Positions 16,033 to 26,411 of a stretch of DNA of 64,000 bases are shown piece after piece. This DNA is from Chloroflexota bacterium (GTDB lineage: Bacteria; Chloroflexota; JAHJIN01). The position numbers and the translations under genes are program-made. The stretch spans positions 1 through 64,000 of the forward strand of contig JAHJIN010000295.1 of the NCBI GenBank assembly GCA_018823415.1. Direction: 5' to 3'. The notes beneath the pieces were generated by a model. It saw nothing but the letters and a program-made list of their open reading frames with translations, searched no databases and had not been told where the DNA came from. Within the stretch, counting starts at the first letter, position 1. Each line of letters opens with the position of its first letter.

Positions 16033-17016
16033 ATGGTGAACATCCTTGTGGCCGGCGGGGCCGGCTATATCGGCAGCGTGGTGACGGCCGAACTGATCCG
16101 AACCGGGCATCAGGTAGTCGTCTATGACAACCTGGCCCGGGGTTATCGAGCGGCCCTGAACCCGGGCGCCACCTTTGTCTACGGCGACCTGGCCGACCGC
16201 GCTGCGCTGGACCTGACGCTAGAGACGTATCCCATCGACGCGGCCATGCATTTCGCCGCCTTTATCGAGGCCGGCGAGTCGATGCAAAAGCCGGCGCGCT
16301 ACTTTCGCAACAACGTAGCCAATACCCTGACCCTGCTGGAGAGCCTCATCGCCCAGGGCGTATCCCGGTTTGTGTTCTCCAGCTCGGCCGGCGTCTATGG
16401 CGACCCGGGCCGGGTGCCCATCGTCGAAACCGACCCGGTGGCCCCGGTGAACGTGTACGGCCAGACCAAGCTGATGGTGGAGCACATGCTCGAGTGGTTC
16501 CAGCGTATCCACGGCTTGCGCTACGCCGCGCTGCGCTATTTCAACGCGGCCGGGGCCACAGAGCGCCTGGGCGAGTCGCACCGGCCCGAGACGCACTTGA
16601 TCCCACTGACCTTGCAGGTGGCCCTGGGCCAACGCGAGCACATCAGCGTCTATGGCACCGATTATCCCACCCCCGACGGCTCGTGCATCCGCGATTATGT
16701 GCACGTGCTCGACCTGGCCCAGGCGCATATCCTGGCCCTGGAAGCTCTGGACACCCAGGAACAACTGGTATACAACCTAGGCAACGGCCAGGGGTTCAGC
16801 GTGCGGGAGGTCATCGAGGTCTGTCGGCGGGTCACGGGACACGACATCCCAGCGATGGAAACGCCGCGCCGGCCCGGCGACCCGCCGGAACTGGTGGCCG
16901 GCGCCGAGCGCATCCGCAGCGAACTGGGCTGGGAACCGCGCATCCCGGACCTGGAAGACATTGTCGCCAGCGCGTGGGTCTGGCACCAGGCGCACCCAAA
17001 CGGGTACGTGGGGTAG
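16033..17016 (+). CDS. galE: UDP-glucose 4-epimerase GalE
   Basis: 327 residues. The NAD-binding motif GGAGYIGS is at 8-15, the catalytic Ser-Tyr-Lys set is FSSSAGVYG with YGQTK (Tyr142, Lys146), and NPHG-region equivalents FNAAGA and DGSCIRDYVHV are typical of GalE. It interconverts UDP-glucose and UDP-galactose for cell-surface polysaccharide. The ATG at 16033 follows AGGAGG at five bases; longer frames start upstream of the promoter. It is the first gene of a rightward block. Confidence 0.92.
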   Translation: MVNILVAGGAGYIGSVVTAELIRTGHQVVVYDNLARGYRAALNPGATFVYGDLADRAALDLTLETYPIDAAMHFAAFIEAGESMQKPARYFRNNVANTLTLLESLIAQGVSRFVFSSSAGVYGDPGRVPIVETDPVAPVNVYGQTKLMVEHMLEWFQRIHGLRYAALRYFNAAGATERLGESHRPETHLIPLTLQVALGQREHISVYGTDYPTPDGSCIRDYVHVLDLAQAHILALEALDTQEQLVYNLGNGQGFSVREVIEVCRRVTGHDIPAMETPRRPGDPPELVAGAERIRSELGWEPRIPDLEDIVASAWVWHQAHPNGYVG

Positions 17017-17026
17017 AAAGGATCCG

Positions 17027-18544
17027 ATGGCTACCACGATCCACACCGAGTTGACGCTGCCAAACGACAAACGCGTGCTGCCGGTGGCCCTGGCCCACGT
17101 CCGCGAGTTGGCCAAGCTGGCCGAGTTGCCGCCGAAAGAAACCCAGGGCCTGGTGCTGGCGGCGGACGAGGCCTGCGCCAACGTGATCGAACACGCCTTT
17201 GACCCCGGCGAATCTGGCACGTTCGTCGTGGGGGGCGAGGCCAGCCCCACGGCGCTGACATTGACCATTCGTGACCAGGGGTTGCCTTTTGACCCGTCGG
17301 TGGCGCCAACCTACACACTCCCAACTGGAACGGATGCCGCGTCGGTGAACACGCAGGGGTTGGGCCTGTATCTGATCCATCAGATGGTAGACGAGGTGCA
17401 CTGGATCAACCACGGGCGAGAGGGCAAAGAGCTACGACTGGTCAAGTATCGCCCCCAGCAGGACGTCACCGCGCAGGTGCTGGCGGCCGAACTGGCGCCT
17501 TTCCGCGACGATGAGCTCCTGGCCCCGCCCCAGGAGTACGCGATCCGCCGGATGCGCCCGGAGGAGGCGGTGTGGGTGGCCCGGTGCATCTATCGCGCCT
17601 ATGGGTATACCTATTTCAACGAAGACCTCTATTACCCGGACCGCATCGTCCATCAGAACGAAATCGGCACGCTCGTCTCGGCTGTGGCCGTCGCCCAGGG
17701 CAGCGACCAGCCCGAGCTGGTGGGTCACTGCGCGGTAGAGCGCCCCGACCTGGGCCGCGTGGCCGAACTGGGGCAAGCCGTGGTGGTGCCGGCCCATCGC
17801 AAACGGGGCCTCCTGGAGCGCATGACTGCCTTTCTAGAGGAAGAGGGACGCAAACTGGGCATGGTGGGATTCTTTGCCGATGCGGTTACCAGCCACGTAT
17901 ACAGCCAGCGGGCCATCGAACGGCTGGGGTTTCTCGTGTGCGGCATATCCCTGGGCGTGCTGCCGCGTTCGGTAAGCTTTAAAAAGATCAGCACGGAACC
18001 ACTGTCCCAGCGCGAAACCTGCATCCTCTACTTCCGGCACCTGGCACCGCCGGCCAGCGTCGCCATCTATGCCCCGGCCCACCACCGGGCCATGATCGAG
18101 CAGATCTATGCCAATCTGGCGGCGCCGGTCGAGTTCCTGGAGCCGGGAGCCGCCGAGGGGCCGGCGCGCATGGCCGTTTCATCCCAAAAGTCGCTGGGGA
18201 CCGGCACCATTCGGGTGCAACACGTGGGGATCGACGCGGCCGCCGAGATCCGCCAGATGCGGCGCGATCTGTGCGAGATCGCCGGGGCGGAGGCGGTTTA
18301 CCTGGAGTTGCCGCTGGCTCAGGCCGGCACCCCCGAGTTGTGTCAGATGGCAGAAGAAGACGGGTTCTTTTTCAGCAGCATTGGGCCGTCTTTTGCCTCG
18401 GATGGAGACATCTTGCGCCTGCAATATCTCAACGCGCCCCTGGACCCATCGCAGATCCAGGTGGCGGACCCCTTTGGGCGACAAGTGCTGGCGTATGCGA
18501 CCGACGAGTGGGACCGAGTCACCCAACTCCGCCAGCAAGCGTAA
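17027..18544 (+). CDS. Anti-sigma/RsbW-like HATPase fused to GNAT acetyltransferase
   Basis: 505 residues from ATG 17027, 10 bases after galE. Residues 8-140 are a serine/threonine-kinase-type HATPase with N-box AADEACANVIEHAF (Asn52), IRDQGLPFDP and GLGLYLIHQMVDEV, as in RsbW/SpoIIAB. Residues about 160-310 form a GNAT domain (VVVPAHRKRGLLERM). The rest (about 320-505) may be a second, degenerate GNAT-like region. Such fusions could couple partner-switching to acetylation. No sigma factor or anti-anti-sigma gene is nearby, so the partner is unknown. Confidence 0.8.
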   Translation: MATTIHTELTLPNDKRVLPVALAHVRELAKLAELPPKETQGLVLAADEACANVIEHAFDPGESGTFVVGGEASPTALTLTIRDQGLPFDPSVAPTYTLPTGTDAASVNTQGLGLYLIHQMVDEVHWINHGREGKELRLVKYRPQQDVTAQVLAAELAPFRDDELLAPPQEYAIRRMRPEEAVWVARCIYRAYGYTYFNEDLYYPDRIVHQNEIGTLVSAVAVAQGSDQPELVGHCAVERPDLGRVAELGQAVVVPAHRKRGLLERMTAFLEEEGRKLGMVGFFADAVTSHVYSQRAIERLGFLVCGISLGVLPRSVSFKKISTEPLSQRETCILYFRHLAPPASVAIYAPAHHRAMIEQIYANLAAPVEFLEPGAAEGPARMAVSSQKSLGTGTIRVQHVGIDAAAEIRQMRRDLCEIAGAEAVYLELPLAQAGTPELCQMAEEDGFFFSSIGPSFASDGDILRLQYLNAPLDPSQIQVADPFGRQVLAYATDEWDRVTQLRQQA

Positions 18545-18558
18545 AAGGACACCCCGGC

Positions 18559-19527
18559 ATGTTGACCGTGCGCACGTATCAAGAAGGAGACATCCCGGCC
18601 CTGGTGGGCCTCATCAATGCCGCCGACGCGGTGGATCGCCAGGAACGCGCCACCACCATCCCCGAGCTGACGGAGCGGTTTCGCTGGCCCGGGTTTCGCC
18701 CCACCGAGGACATTTTTCTGTGGGAGGAGGATGACCGTCTGGTGGCCTATGGGTTCTTGCGCCTGGGCGAGGGTGCGGAAACCTGCGAGTTCTATACGTA
18801 TAACACCGTGCATCCAAACTGGCGCGGGCGCGGCATCGGCCGGCAGGTGCTGGAACGCATCATCGAACGCTGCGTGGAACGCCGCCGGGCCGAGGTGACG
18901 GCGCCCACCGTGTACGTGCGCGCCACCTGCGGGCCGGATGAATCCGAACGAGTCGCCCTGTACGAGAGCCTGGGGATGACTCCGGCGCGCTATTTCATCC
19001 AGATGGTCTACGAACACGTGCAGGGCGAGTTGCCGCTACTGGTAGTGCCGGCCGGCATCGAGTTCCGACCGTACCAGCGCGGCGTGGATGATCGCGCCGT
19101 CTGGGCCGCCGACGTGGAGGCTTTTCAGGATCATTGGGGGTTTCACGGTATCACGTTCGAAGAGTTTGAGCACTGGGCCCACCGGCCGGCCCTGCGCCCG
19201 GACCTGTCCGTGGTGGCCTGGGCCGGTGACGAGGTGGCTGGCCTGCTCTTGAACGAGGTCCACGAGGACAAGACCGCCCTTACAGGACGCCGGGAAGGCG
19301 TTCTGGAAGCACTGGCCGTGCGCAAACTGTTCCGCCGCCGAGGACTGGGCACGGCCCTACTCGTGCGCGGCTTGCAGCTCATGCAACAAGCAGGCGTGGA
19401 AACCGCCTCTCTGGGGACCGACAGCGAGAACCTCACCGGCGCGGTGCGCATCTATGAACGATTGGGGTTCCGGGTCCGGCAGCGTATCGCCCTATACCGG
19501 CTGGATATTTCGAATTATGATGATTGA
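18559..19527 (+). CDS. Tandem GNAT-family acetyltransferase
   Basis: 322 residues from ATG 18559 with AAAAGGA upstream. Two GNAT domains: the first (about 1-150) has VHPNWRGRGIGRQVLERIIERC, the second (about 165-320) has VRKLFRRRGLGTALLVRGLQ and NLTGAVRIYERLGF. The double-domain layout is that of mycothiol-synthase-like proteins, but the family is broad and Chloroflexota are not known for mycothiol, so I leave the substrate open. It sits 14 bases after the HATPase-GNAT gene. Confidence 0.85.
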   Translation: MLTVRTYQEGDIPALVGLINAADAVDRQERATTIPELTERFRWPGFRPTEDIFLWEEDDRLVAYGFLRLGEGAETCEFYTYNTVHPNWRGRGIGRQVLERIIERCVERRRAEVTAPTVYVRATCGPDESERVALYESLGMTPARYFIQMVYEHVQGELPLLVVPAGIEFRPYQRGVDDRAVWAADVEAFQDHWGFHGITFEEFEHWAHRPALRPDLSVVAWAGDEVAGLLLNEVHEDKTALTGRREGVLEALAVRKLFRRRGLGTALLVRGLQLMQQAGVETASLGTDSENLTGAVRIYERLGFRVRQRIALYRLDISNYDD

Positions 19528-19548
19528 AAGCAAAGGGGGAAAGATTCG

Positions 19549-21975
19549 ATGATCTTGTCACTGATATGCATCATTGGTCTGATCGTGGTGGGTTTGTTGG
19601 TGTTCGCCGCGCTGGTGCTGCTGGTCGCCGTCGGCCTGTGGTGGTGGTTCCTACGCAAGCCCCAGCCGCAGATCAGCGGCACCTTGCGGCTTGCGGGCCT
19701 GCAGGCCCAGGTGAAGGTGATCCGCGACCGCTGGGGCATTCCCCACATCACGGCTCAAGATGAGCACGACCTGTTCTTTGCCCAGGGCTATGTCCACGCG
19801 CAGGACCGGCTCTGGCAGATGGAGCAGAACCGCCGGGTCATGCGCGGCACGCTGGCCGAGGCCGTGGGCGAGGTGGCGTTGCCGGCCGACCGGTTTAGCC
19901 GGGCCATTGGGTTCCGCCGCGCCGCCGAGGCCGACGTCGCGGCCCTGTCGGATGAAGCCCGGACACCCTTGCAGTCCTACGCCGACGGCGTGAACGCCTT
20001 TATCCAGGGTCATCGGAACGCGCTGCCGATCGAGTTCACCCTGCTGCGCTTGCAGCCGGCGCCCTGGACCGTGCTGGACACCGTGGGCTGGGGCAAGGTC
20101 ATGGCCTGGAGCCTGTCGTGCAACTGGGAGAGCGAGCTGCTGCGCTGGGACCTGGCCTGCGCGTTAGCGCCGGACGCTACGCGGGCCGCGGCACTGGAGT
20201 GCGGCTACAACCCGGCCTGTCCCACCGTCTGCCAGGACACGGAGGGCAGTGGTCAGGACGACGTGGTCACCCGGCTCCTGGCGGCCTACGATGCGGCCCG
20301 CGAGTCGGGCTTTTTGCCCGTGCCCGCCGGTGGCGGCGACGTGGGCAGCAACAACTGGACCATCGCCCCGGCCCGGTCCAGCACCGGCCGACCCATCCTC
20401 TGCAACGACCCGCACCTGTCTCCCGGGATGCCGTCTATCTGGTACGAAAACCACCTCCAGTGCCCGACACTCCACGCGACCGGCGTCTCGTTTCCCGGCG
20501 TGCCCGGCGTCGTCATCGGCCACAACGATCGCATCGCCTGGGGTGCCACCAACGCCTTCCCGGATGTGCAGGACTTTTACGTGGAGCGGTTCGACCCGGC
20601 GGACCCCAATCGCTACGAGTACGAGGGCGAGTGGGAGGAGGCCCAGGTGGTCCGCGAAGAGATCCGCGTCAAGGGCCGCGAGGAGCCAGAAGTGCTGGAG
20701 GTGCGCGTCACCCGCCACGGCCCGGTGGTCAGCGACGTGCTGGCGCCGGAAGCCGGCGTGCCCCTGGCCCTGCGCTGGACCGCCCACGACCCCGGCGACA
20801 TCGTCATGGGCGTGTTGATGATGGACCGGGCCGGTAACTGGGACGAGTTCCAGGAGGCGCTGCGCCACTGGCCGGTGCCGTCGCAGAATTTCGTCTATGC
20901 CGACGTGGACGGTCACATCGGGTACATGATGCCGGGGCAAATCCCCATCCGCGCCAAGGGCGACGGCCTGCTGCCGGTGCCCGGCTGGGATGGCGAGCAC
21001 GAGTGGGCCAGCTACATCCCCTTCGAGGATCTGCCGCGCCTCTATGACCCGGCTGAGGGCCTCATCGTCACTGCCAACAACCGCGTGGTGGGGCCAGACT
21101 ATCCGCACTTTATCTCGGCCGAGTGGTCGGCCGGCTACCGCGCCCGGCGCATCGAAGAGGCGCTGCGGAACAAGGACCGCATCTCGCCGGACGACTGCCA
21201 GGCCCTGCAGATGGATTTCACCTGCCTCCCGGCCGACGACCTGCTCCCGCTCCTGGCGAATCTAGCGCCCATGGACCCGCTGGAGCGGCAAGCGCTGTCG
21301 GCCTTGCGAGCCTGGGACCGCCGGGCCATGCCAGACAGCGTGGGCGCCAGCGTCTACGAGGCTCTGGTCATTCACCTGCTGCGCCAGGCCTTTGCGCCGG
21401 TGCTGGGCGAGCACCTGGACCATTTCCTGGGCATCGGACGAATGCCGCTGTTTCCCATTGGCAGCTTTGGCGGCCGGGCCTGGGAGACGCTCATCGCCGC
21501 GCTGCGTGGCGATACCGATGTCGTATCGCCGGATGTGCCCGCGGCCTTTTCGGCGGCGGTGGTGGCCCTGCGCGACACGCTAGGGCCGAACGTGGACGCC
21601 TGGCAGTGGGGCAAGTTACACCAGGTCAGCTTTGACCATGCCATGAAGGATGTACCGGTCGTCGGCCGGCTGCTGAGCCGGGGACCGTACCCGGTAGGCG
21701 GCGATGGAGAAACCCCGCACCAGTCAGGGTTCGCTATGCAGTGGCCGGTGAGTCCCGTCCACGTCACCGTGAGCTATCGCCAGGTCGTGGACGTGGGGGC
21801 GTGGGAGAACAGCCTGAGCGTGAACACCACCGGCCAGTGCGGCGTACCCGGCAGTCCGCACTATGCCGACCAGATCCCTCTCTGGCGCGAGGGCCAATAC
21901 CATCCCATGCTCTGGCGGCGCGAGGATATCCAGCGCGAGGCCGAGGGCACGCTCGTCCTGGAACCTGGCGCGTGA
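19549..21975 (+). CDS. Penicillin acylase (Ntn-hydrolase) family protein
   Basis: 808 residues. An N-terminal hydrophobic helix (1-35) anchors or exports the protein. GGDVGSNNW places Ser267 as the N-terminal nucleophile that would be exposed by autocatalytic cleavage into alpha and beta chains. [21 protein letters not shown] and [15 protein letters not shown] are also characteristic of the family. Members hydrolyse amide bonds of penicillins or N-acyl-homoserine lactones; the real substrate here is unknown. ATG 19549 is preceded by AAAGGGGGAAAG. Length fits the family (750-850). Confidence 0.9.
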   Translation: MILSLICIIGLIVVGLLVFAALVLLVAVGLWWWFLRKPQPQISGTLRLAGLQAQVKVIRDRWGIPHITAQDEHDLFFAQGYVHAQDRLWQMEQNRRVMRGTLAEAVGEVALPADRFSRAIGFRRAAEADVAALSDEARTPLQSYADGVNAFIQGHRNALPIEFTLLRLQPAPWTVLDTVGWGKVMAWSLSCNWESELLRWDLACALAPDATRAAALECGYNPACPTVCQDTEGSGQDDVVTRLLAAYDAARESGFLPVPAGGGDVGSNNWTIAPARSSTGRPILCNDPHLSPGMPSIWYENHLQCPTLHATGVSFPGVPGVVIGHNDRIAWGATNAFPDVQDFYVERFDPADPNRYEYEGEWEEAQVVREEIRVKGREEPEVLEVRVTRHGPVVSDVLAPEAGVPLALRWTAHDPGDIVMGVLMMDRAGNWDEFQEALRHWPVPSQNFVYADVDGHIGYMMPGQIPIRAKGDGLLPVPGWDGEHEWASYIPFEDLPRLYDPAEGLIVTANNRVVGPDYPHFISAEWSAGYRARRIEEALRNKDRISPDDCQALQMDFTCLPADDLLPLLANLAPMDPLERQALSALRAWDRRAMPDSVGASVYEALVIHLLRQAFAPVLGEHLDHFLGIGRMPLFPIGSFGGRAWETLIAALRGDTDVVSPDVPAAFSAAVVALRDTLGPNVDAWQWGKLHQVSFDHAMKDVPVVGRLLSRGPYPVGGDGETPHQSGFAMQWPVSPVHVTVSYRQVVDVGAWENSLSVNTTGQCGVPGSPHYADQIPLWREGQYHPMLWRREDIQREAEGTLVLEPGA

Positions 21976-21977
21976 CG

Positions 21978-22640
21978 ATGCGCCTCGTACTGGCCTCGGC
22001 GTCGCCGCGCCGCCGAGAGCTGCTGGCGCACCTGGGATTGCCCTTTGAGGTGCTGTCGGCGGCCGTAGACGAGGGGGACTTTGCCGGAGACCCGGCCCTG
22101 GCCGTGGTCGAGGCGGCCCGGCGCAAGGCGCGCGCTGTCGCCCAGGCTGTGGATGACCCGGCGGCCATCATCGTGGGGGCCGATACGGTGGTGGTGCTCG
22201 ATGGACAGGTGTTGGGCAAGCCAGTCGATGCCGCCGACGCGCGCCGGATGCTGCGCGACCTGCGGGGCCGCTGGCACCAGGTCATCACCGGCGTGGTGGC
22301 CCGTCAAGACGACCAGGAGTGGACCGACGCCGTGGTCGCCCGGGTCCACATGCGCCCCTATACCGACGCCGAGATCGCGGCCTACATCGCCCGGGGCGAG
22401 CCGTTCGACAAGGCCGGCGCCTATGCGGTACAAGACCCGGCCTTTGACCCGGCCGACGTCGTGGAGGGGTGCTTTTTGACGGTGGTGGGCCTGCCATTGT
22501 GCGCGCTTGCACAGTTGTTGGTCACCACCGGTGCGTTGCCCAATGACCCACGATCAGTTTGTCAGCGGGCACTCGTTGCCGGCTGCTCGTTGCCGGTCCC
22601 AGCCAGCGACCAGATTCTAGCAACCAGCAACCAGCTTTGA
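21978..22640 (+). CDS. maf: Maf-family nucleoside triphosphate pyrophosphatase
   Basis: 220 residues from ATG 21978, two bases after the acylase stop. [12 protein letters not shown] (signature SxRR at 7-11), [21 protein letters not shown] and ITGV are the Maf hallmarks, and [12 protein letters not shown] is the substrate loop. It hydrolyses dTTP/UTP or modified nucleotides and is linked to division control. The last about 38 residues, after [11 protein letters not shown], are not conserved; they are encoded by a GTTGCCGG/GCAACCAG-type low-complexity stretch that appears to have extended the frame. Confidence 0.92.
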   Translation: MRLVLASASPRRRELLAHLGLPFEVLSAAVDEGDFAGDPALAVVEAARRKARAVAQAVDDPAAIIVGADTVVVLDGQVLGKPVDAADARRMLRDLRGRWHQVITGVVARQDDQEWTDAVVARVHMRPYTDAEIAAYIARGEPFDKAGAYAVQDPAFDPADVVEGCFLTVVGLPLCALAQLLVTTGALPNDPRSVCQRALVAGCSLPVPASDQILATSNQL

Positions 22641-22656
22641 GTATGGAGGAGAGGCT

Positions 22657-23640
22657 ATGAAGGCCCTGGTTTTCGATGGCCACCACCTGCGACTGGAATA
22701 CAACCACCCCGACCCGGTTCCCGCCGGCGATGAGGCCCTGGTGCGCGTGCGCCTGGCCGGCATCTGCAACACAGATGTCGAGATCATGCGAGGGTATCGG
22801 GGATTCACCGGCGTGCTGGGCCACGAGTTTGTGGGGACAGTAGAGCATTGCGCAGATCCACGGCTCATCGGCCAGCGCGTGGTGGGCGAGATCAGTTGCT
22901 CGTGCGGCGAGTGCGAGACGTGCCGGGCCGGCCGGTACACCCACTGCCCGCAGCGCACCACGCTGGGTATCATCGGCCGAGATGGCGCCCTGGGCGAGTG
23001 GCTGGTGCTGCCGATGCGCAACCTGCATCGCGTGCCGCCGGGCGTGCCAGACGAGGCGGCCGTGTTCACCGAACCGCTGGCCGCGGCCATCGAGGTGCTG
23101 GAGCAGGTCCACCTGCATCCCACGGACCGGGTCTATGTGGTGGGCGATGGCAAGCTGGGCCTGCTGGTGGCCCAGGTGCTCAGCCTGACCGGCTGCGAGA
23201 TCGCCAGCGTGGGCCGGCACCCGGAAAAACTGGCACTCCTCCAGGCCCGGGGCATTGCCACGATCCTCGCCAACCAGACCGCTGACCTGGACCGGTCGGC
23301 CGACGTGGCCTGCCAGGTCGCAGACGTGGTGGTGGACTGCACCGGGCACCCGGCCGGGTTTGAGTTGGCCCGGCGCCTGCTACGGCCCCGGGGCACCCTG
23401 GTGCTCAAGAGCACGTTTGCCAGCCGACGGGGGGTCGCGTTGACGCCCCTGGTGGTAGACGAGATCAAGCTGGTGGGGTCGCGCTGCGGGCCGTTTGCAC
23501 CGGCGTTGCGCCTGCTGCGCCGCGAGCTGGTGGATGTGCGCTCTCTCATCACCGCCACGTATCCCATCGACGATGGGCTGGCGGCATTTCGGCGGGCACG
23601 CAAAAAAGGCACCCTCAAGGTGCTGGTAAGCATGGTCTAG
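22657..23640 (+). CDS. Zinc-dependent medium-chain alcohol dehydrogenase family
   Basis: 327 residues. GICNTDVEIMRGY and LGHEFVGTV carry the catalytic-zinc ligands, and CSCGECETCRAGRYTHC carries the structural-zinc cysteines. The Rossmann region has VVGDGKLGLLVAQVL. It oxidises an alcohol or polyol with NAD(P); which one is not evident. An ATG with GGAGAGG upstream defines the start. It stands between maf and the ABC exporter, whose promoter follows its stop. Confidence 0.85.
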   Translation: MKALVFDGHHLRLEYNHPDPVPAGDEALVRVRLAGICNTDVEIMRGYRGFTGVLGHEFVGTVEHCADPRLIGQRVVGEISCSCGECETCRAGRYTHCPQRTTLGIIGRDGALGEWLVLPMRNLHRVPPGVPDEAAVFTEPLAAAIEVLEQVHLHPTDRVYVVGDGKLGLLVAQVLSLTGCEIASVGRHPEKLALLQARGIATILANQTADLDRSADVACQVADVVVDCTGHPAGFELARRLLRPRGTLVLKSTFASRRGVALTPLVVDEIKLVGSRCGPFAPALRLLRRELVDVRSLITATYPIDDGLAAFRRARKKGTLKVLVSMV

Positions 23641-23691
23641 CTCGTTTGCCCGGACCGGCGGGGCCGGCGGCCGGCAGAGCCGGGTTCTGCT

Positions 23692-23720
23692 TTGCGCAAA
23701 ATCCAAAAGCATGGTACAAT
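23692..23720 (+). promoter_or_regulatory. Sigma70-type promoter of the ABC exporter gene
   Basis: TTGCGC and TACAAT are separated by 17 bases. The -10 contains an ATG (23711) that opens the longest reading frame. That ATG cannot be the translation start because it lies upstream of the inferred transcript start. Confidence 0.6.
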
Positions 23721-23773
23721 ACAGCCACGTTGTGAGAGTGGTGCCGTCGCCCTCGCCGCGCGTGGAGGTAGTG

Positions 23774-25675
23774 GTGCAAGATTTCAAACGGTTGTTGATT
23801 TTTATCAAGCCCTACTGGAAGCGAATGCTCGCGGCCTTTGTGTGCATGTTTCTCGCCGTGAGCCTGGGCATGCTCCTGCCCTGGGTAGTCCAGAACCTGG
23901 TGGATGTGGTGTTTGTGCAAAAAGACATCCACATGCTCACCTGGGTCGCCCTGGCGCTGGTGGTGGCTTTTGCACTGCAAAGCGGCTTTGACTTTCTCAA
24001 GCTCTACCTGCTGGCCTTTATAGGCGAGCGCGTGACCGCCGACATGCGCGTGCTCATCTATGAACATCTTCAGGAACTGAGCCTGCGCTTTTATGCTGAC
24101 CGGCGCGTGGGCGAACTGGTTTCGCGCGTCACCAACGACGTGAACGTGGTGCAGGGCGCCCTCACCGGCAACGTCATGTTCCTCTTGCAGCAGTTGATCA
24201 TCCTGGTGGCCGGCGTGGTCATCCTCTTTGTGATGAACCCCCGCCTCACCCTGCTGATCCTGCTGGTCGTCCCCATCATGGCCGGCATTGCCCAGTTCTT
24301 TGGCAACCGCATCAAGTACATGTCGATCACGGTACAGGAACAACTGGGGCACGTCACCACCATCCTGGAAGAGACACTGGCCGGCATTCGCGTGGTCAAG
24401 AGCTTTGTCCGCGAGGATTACGAAACGACCAGGTTCAGCAACAGCGTGCAAGGGGCCTTTGCCGCGGCCATGGAGCGCACCAAGATCCGCTCGGTGTTCA
24501 TGCCCATGATCAGCTTTGCGGCTTTTGGCGCGCTAGTAGTGGTGCTCTGGTACGGCGGCCGCGAGGTCATCGACGGCGCGCTGACGGCCGGGGCGCTGGT
24601 GGCGTATTTGCTCTATGCCGTGCTCATCGCCAGCCCCGTCCAGACCGCATCCTCCATCTTTAGCCAGTTCCAAGAGATGATGGGCGCCTCGCACCGCATC
24701 TTTGAATTGCTAGATGCCCGGTCCGAAATCATCGAACTGCCCAGCGCCCCGCCGCTGCCGCGCGTCAAGGGTCGGGTGACGTTTGAAGACGTGGTGTTTA
24801 GCTATGATACCCGCGTGGCCGTGCTGGACGGTGTGTCGCTCATCGCAGAGCCGGGCCAGGTGATGGCCCTGGTTGGCCCCAGCGGGTCGGGCAAGACCAC
24901 CCTGGTGAGCCTGCTCCCGCGCTTTTATGACCCCAACAAGGGCACCATCCGCGTCGACGGCCACGACATCCGCACCGTGCAAACCAAGACCCTGCGCGAC
25001 CAGATCGGCATTGTGCCCCAGGATACGCTGCTGTTCGGCGGCACCATCCGCGAAAATATCGCCTATGGCCGGCTGGACGCCATGCACGAAGAGATCGTGG
25101 CAGCCGCCGTGGCCGCCAATGCCCACGATTTCATCATGGGTCTGCCCGATGGCTACGAGACCCAGGTGGGCGAGCGGGGCGCAAACATGTCGGTGGGCCA
25201 GCGCCAGCGCGTTTCGATTGCCCGGGCCATCCTCAAGAATCCTCGCATCCTCATTCTGGACGAAGCCACCTCGTCGCTGGATAGCGAATCCGAAGCCCAG
25301 GTGCAAGAAGCCCTGGAACGCCTCATGGAAGGTCGCACTACGTTCGTCATCGCCCATCGCCTGTCTACCATCCACAACGCCGACCAGATCCTGGTGCTGA
25401 ACGAAGGCCGCATCGTGGAGCAAGGAACCCATGAGGAATTGATGACCAACAGCGAGGGCCTGTACTATCACCTGCATTCGCTCCAGTTCGCCCTGAACGG
25501 CAATAGCGCCCGGCCAGAGGGCCGGCTCACGCTGGATGAAAAGCTGGACAAGGCCCTGGCCGAGACCACCGAGCAGGCCATTGCATCTCGCCAGGGGACC
25601 AACCTCGATAAACCCAAGATCGAGTCTGTGCCACGCGAGAGCGGCCCCGTGACGATCCCCTTTTTCGAGATGTAG
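23774..25675 (+). CDS. ABC exporter half-transporter (MsbA/LmrA type)
   Basis: 633 residues from GTG 23774, with GGAGG five bases upstream; the promoter at 23692-23720 excludes earlier starts. Six TM helices (about 1-310) form the exporter core. The nucleotide-binding domain has Walker A VGPSGSGKTT, Q-loop VPQDTLLF, a variant signature MSVGQRQR in place of LSGGQ, Walker B ILILDEATSSLDSE and the H-loop AHRLSTI. A roughly 60-residue hydrophilic tail follows. It probably flips lipids or drugs as a homodimer; no partner half-transporter is encoded nearby. Confidence 0.9.
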   Translation: MQDFKRLLIFIKPYWKRMLAAFVCMFLAVSLGMLLPWVVQNLVDVVFVQKDIHMLTWVALALVVAFALQSGFDFLKLYLLAFIGERVTADMRVLIYEHLQELSLRFYADRRVGELVSRVTNDVNVVQGALTGNVMFLLQQLIILVAGVVILFVMNPRLTLLILLVVPIMAGIAQFFGNRIKYMSITVQEQLGHVTTILEETLAGIRVVKSFVREDYETTRFSNSVQGAFAAAMERTKIRSVFMPMISFAAFGALVVVLWYGGREVIDGALTAGALVAYLLYAVLIASPVQTASSIFSQFQEMMGASHRIFELLDARSEIIELPSAPPLPRVKGRVTFEDVVFSYDTRVAVLDGVSLIAEPGQVMALVGPSGSGKTTLVSLLPRFYDPNKGTIRVDGHDIRTVQTKTLRDQIGIVPQDTLLFGGTIRENIAYGRLDAMHEEIVAAAVAANAHDFIMGLPDGYETQVGERGANMSVGQRQRVSIARAILKNPRILILDEATSSLDSESEAQVQEALERLMEGRTTFVIAHRLSTIHNADQILVLNEGRIVEQGTHEELMTNSEGLYYHLHSLQFALNGNSARPEGRLTLDEKLDKALAETTEQAIASRQGTNLDKPKIESVPRESGPVTIPFFEM

Positions 25676-25688
25676 GGCTTTTACCCGG

Positions 25689-26411
25689 ATGACCAAGCAA
25701 CCGCCGCCCCGCGACCGAGGCCGATGGGCCGTGCGCTGGCTACCGCCGCACGTTGACCGGTTGCTGGATGTGGGTTGCGCCAGCGGCTATTTCACCATCC
25801 ACCTGGCCCGGCGCGCCGGCGTAACCTGGGCCGTGGACGTGAACCCGACAGACCTGCTGACCGCCCGGCAAGCCTACGCCGGGCCAGCCCTGCGCTTTCA
25901 GGCCGCCAGCGCCACGGCGCTACCCTTTCCCCCGACCACTTTTGACGCCGTGACCATGTTGGACGTGCTGGAACACGTGCCCGACGACCGGACCGCGCTG
26001 GCCGAGGTGTGCCGGGTCCTGCGACCCGGCGGCGTGTTCATCCTCAGCGTACCTCACCAGGGCTTGCTCACCGTGGCTGACCCGGACAACCTGGAGCATC
26101 GCTTTCCGGCCCTGTACAGCCGGCTCACCGGCGCGCCGGCCGACCCCACTGCCCCGGCGCATCGCCACTATACCCTGGACCAATTGCGAGACCTGCTGGC
26201 CCAGGCCGGCTTTCGAGTCGAGCGCGCCCACCGCAGCAGCCTGCTGCTATACCCCCTGGCCCTCTGGGTCGATGCTGCGGCCGTCCGCCTGTGGGGCCAC
26301 AATCACCCATTGGGCACGCCGTTGAGCTGGCTGCGCGATCTGAGCTATGCCGTACCGTGCGGCCCACTCGCCTATAACCTCATGATCCGCGCTGTCAAGA
26401 CGGACGAATGA
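25689..26411 (+). CDS. Class I SAM-dependent methyltransferase
   Basis: 240 residues. LLDVGCASGYFTIHLARRAG is motif I, and FDAVTMLDVLEHVPDD with EVCRVLRPGGVFILSVPH are the Methyltransf_11 hallmarks. A C-terminal hydrophobic stretch (about 180-200) may touch the membrane. It lies 13 bases after the ABC exporter, and its stop overlaps the start of the O-antigen-ligase gene (ATGA), which suggests modification of a glycan or lipid intermediate; that is inferred from context. Confidence 0.85.
   Translation: MTKQPPPRDRGRWAVRWLPPHVDRLLDVGCASGYFTIHLARRAGVTWAVDVNPTDLLTARQAYAGPALRFQAASATALPFPPTTFDAVTMLDVLEHVPDDRTALAEVCRVLRPGGVFILSVPHQGLLTVADPDNLEHRFPALYSRLTGAPADPTAPAHRHYTLDQLRDLLAQAGFRVERAHRSSLLLYPLALWVDAAAVRLWGHNHPLGTPLSWLRDLSYAVPCGPLAYNLMIRAVKTDE

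Noticed and set aside
23711-23773. ATG at 23711 as start of the ABC exporter
   Set aside because: It lies inside the -10 box of a good promoter; GTG 23774 has GGAGG at proper spacing.
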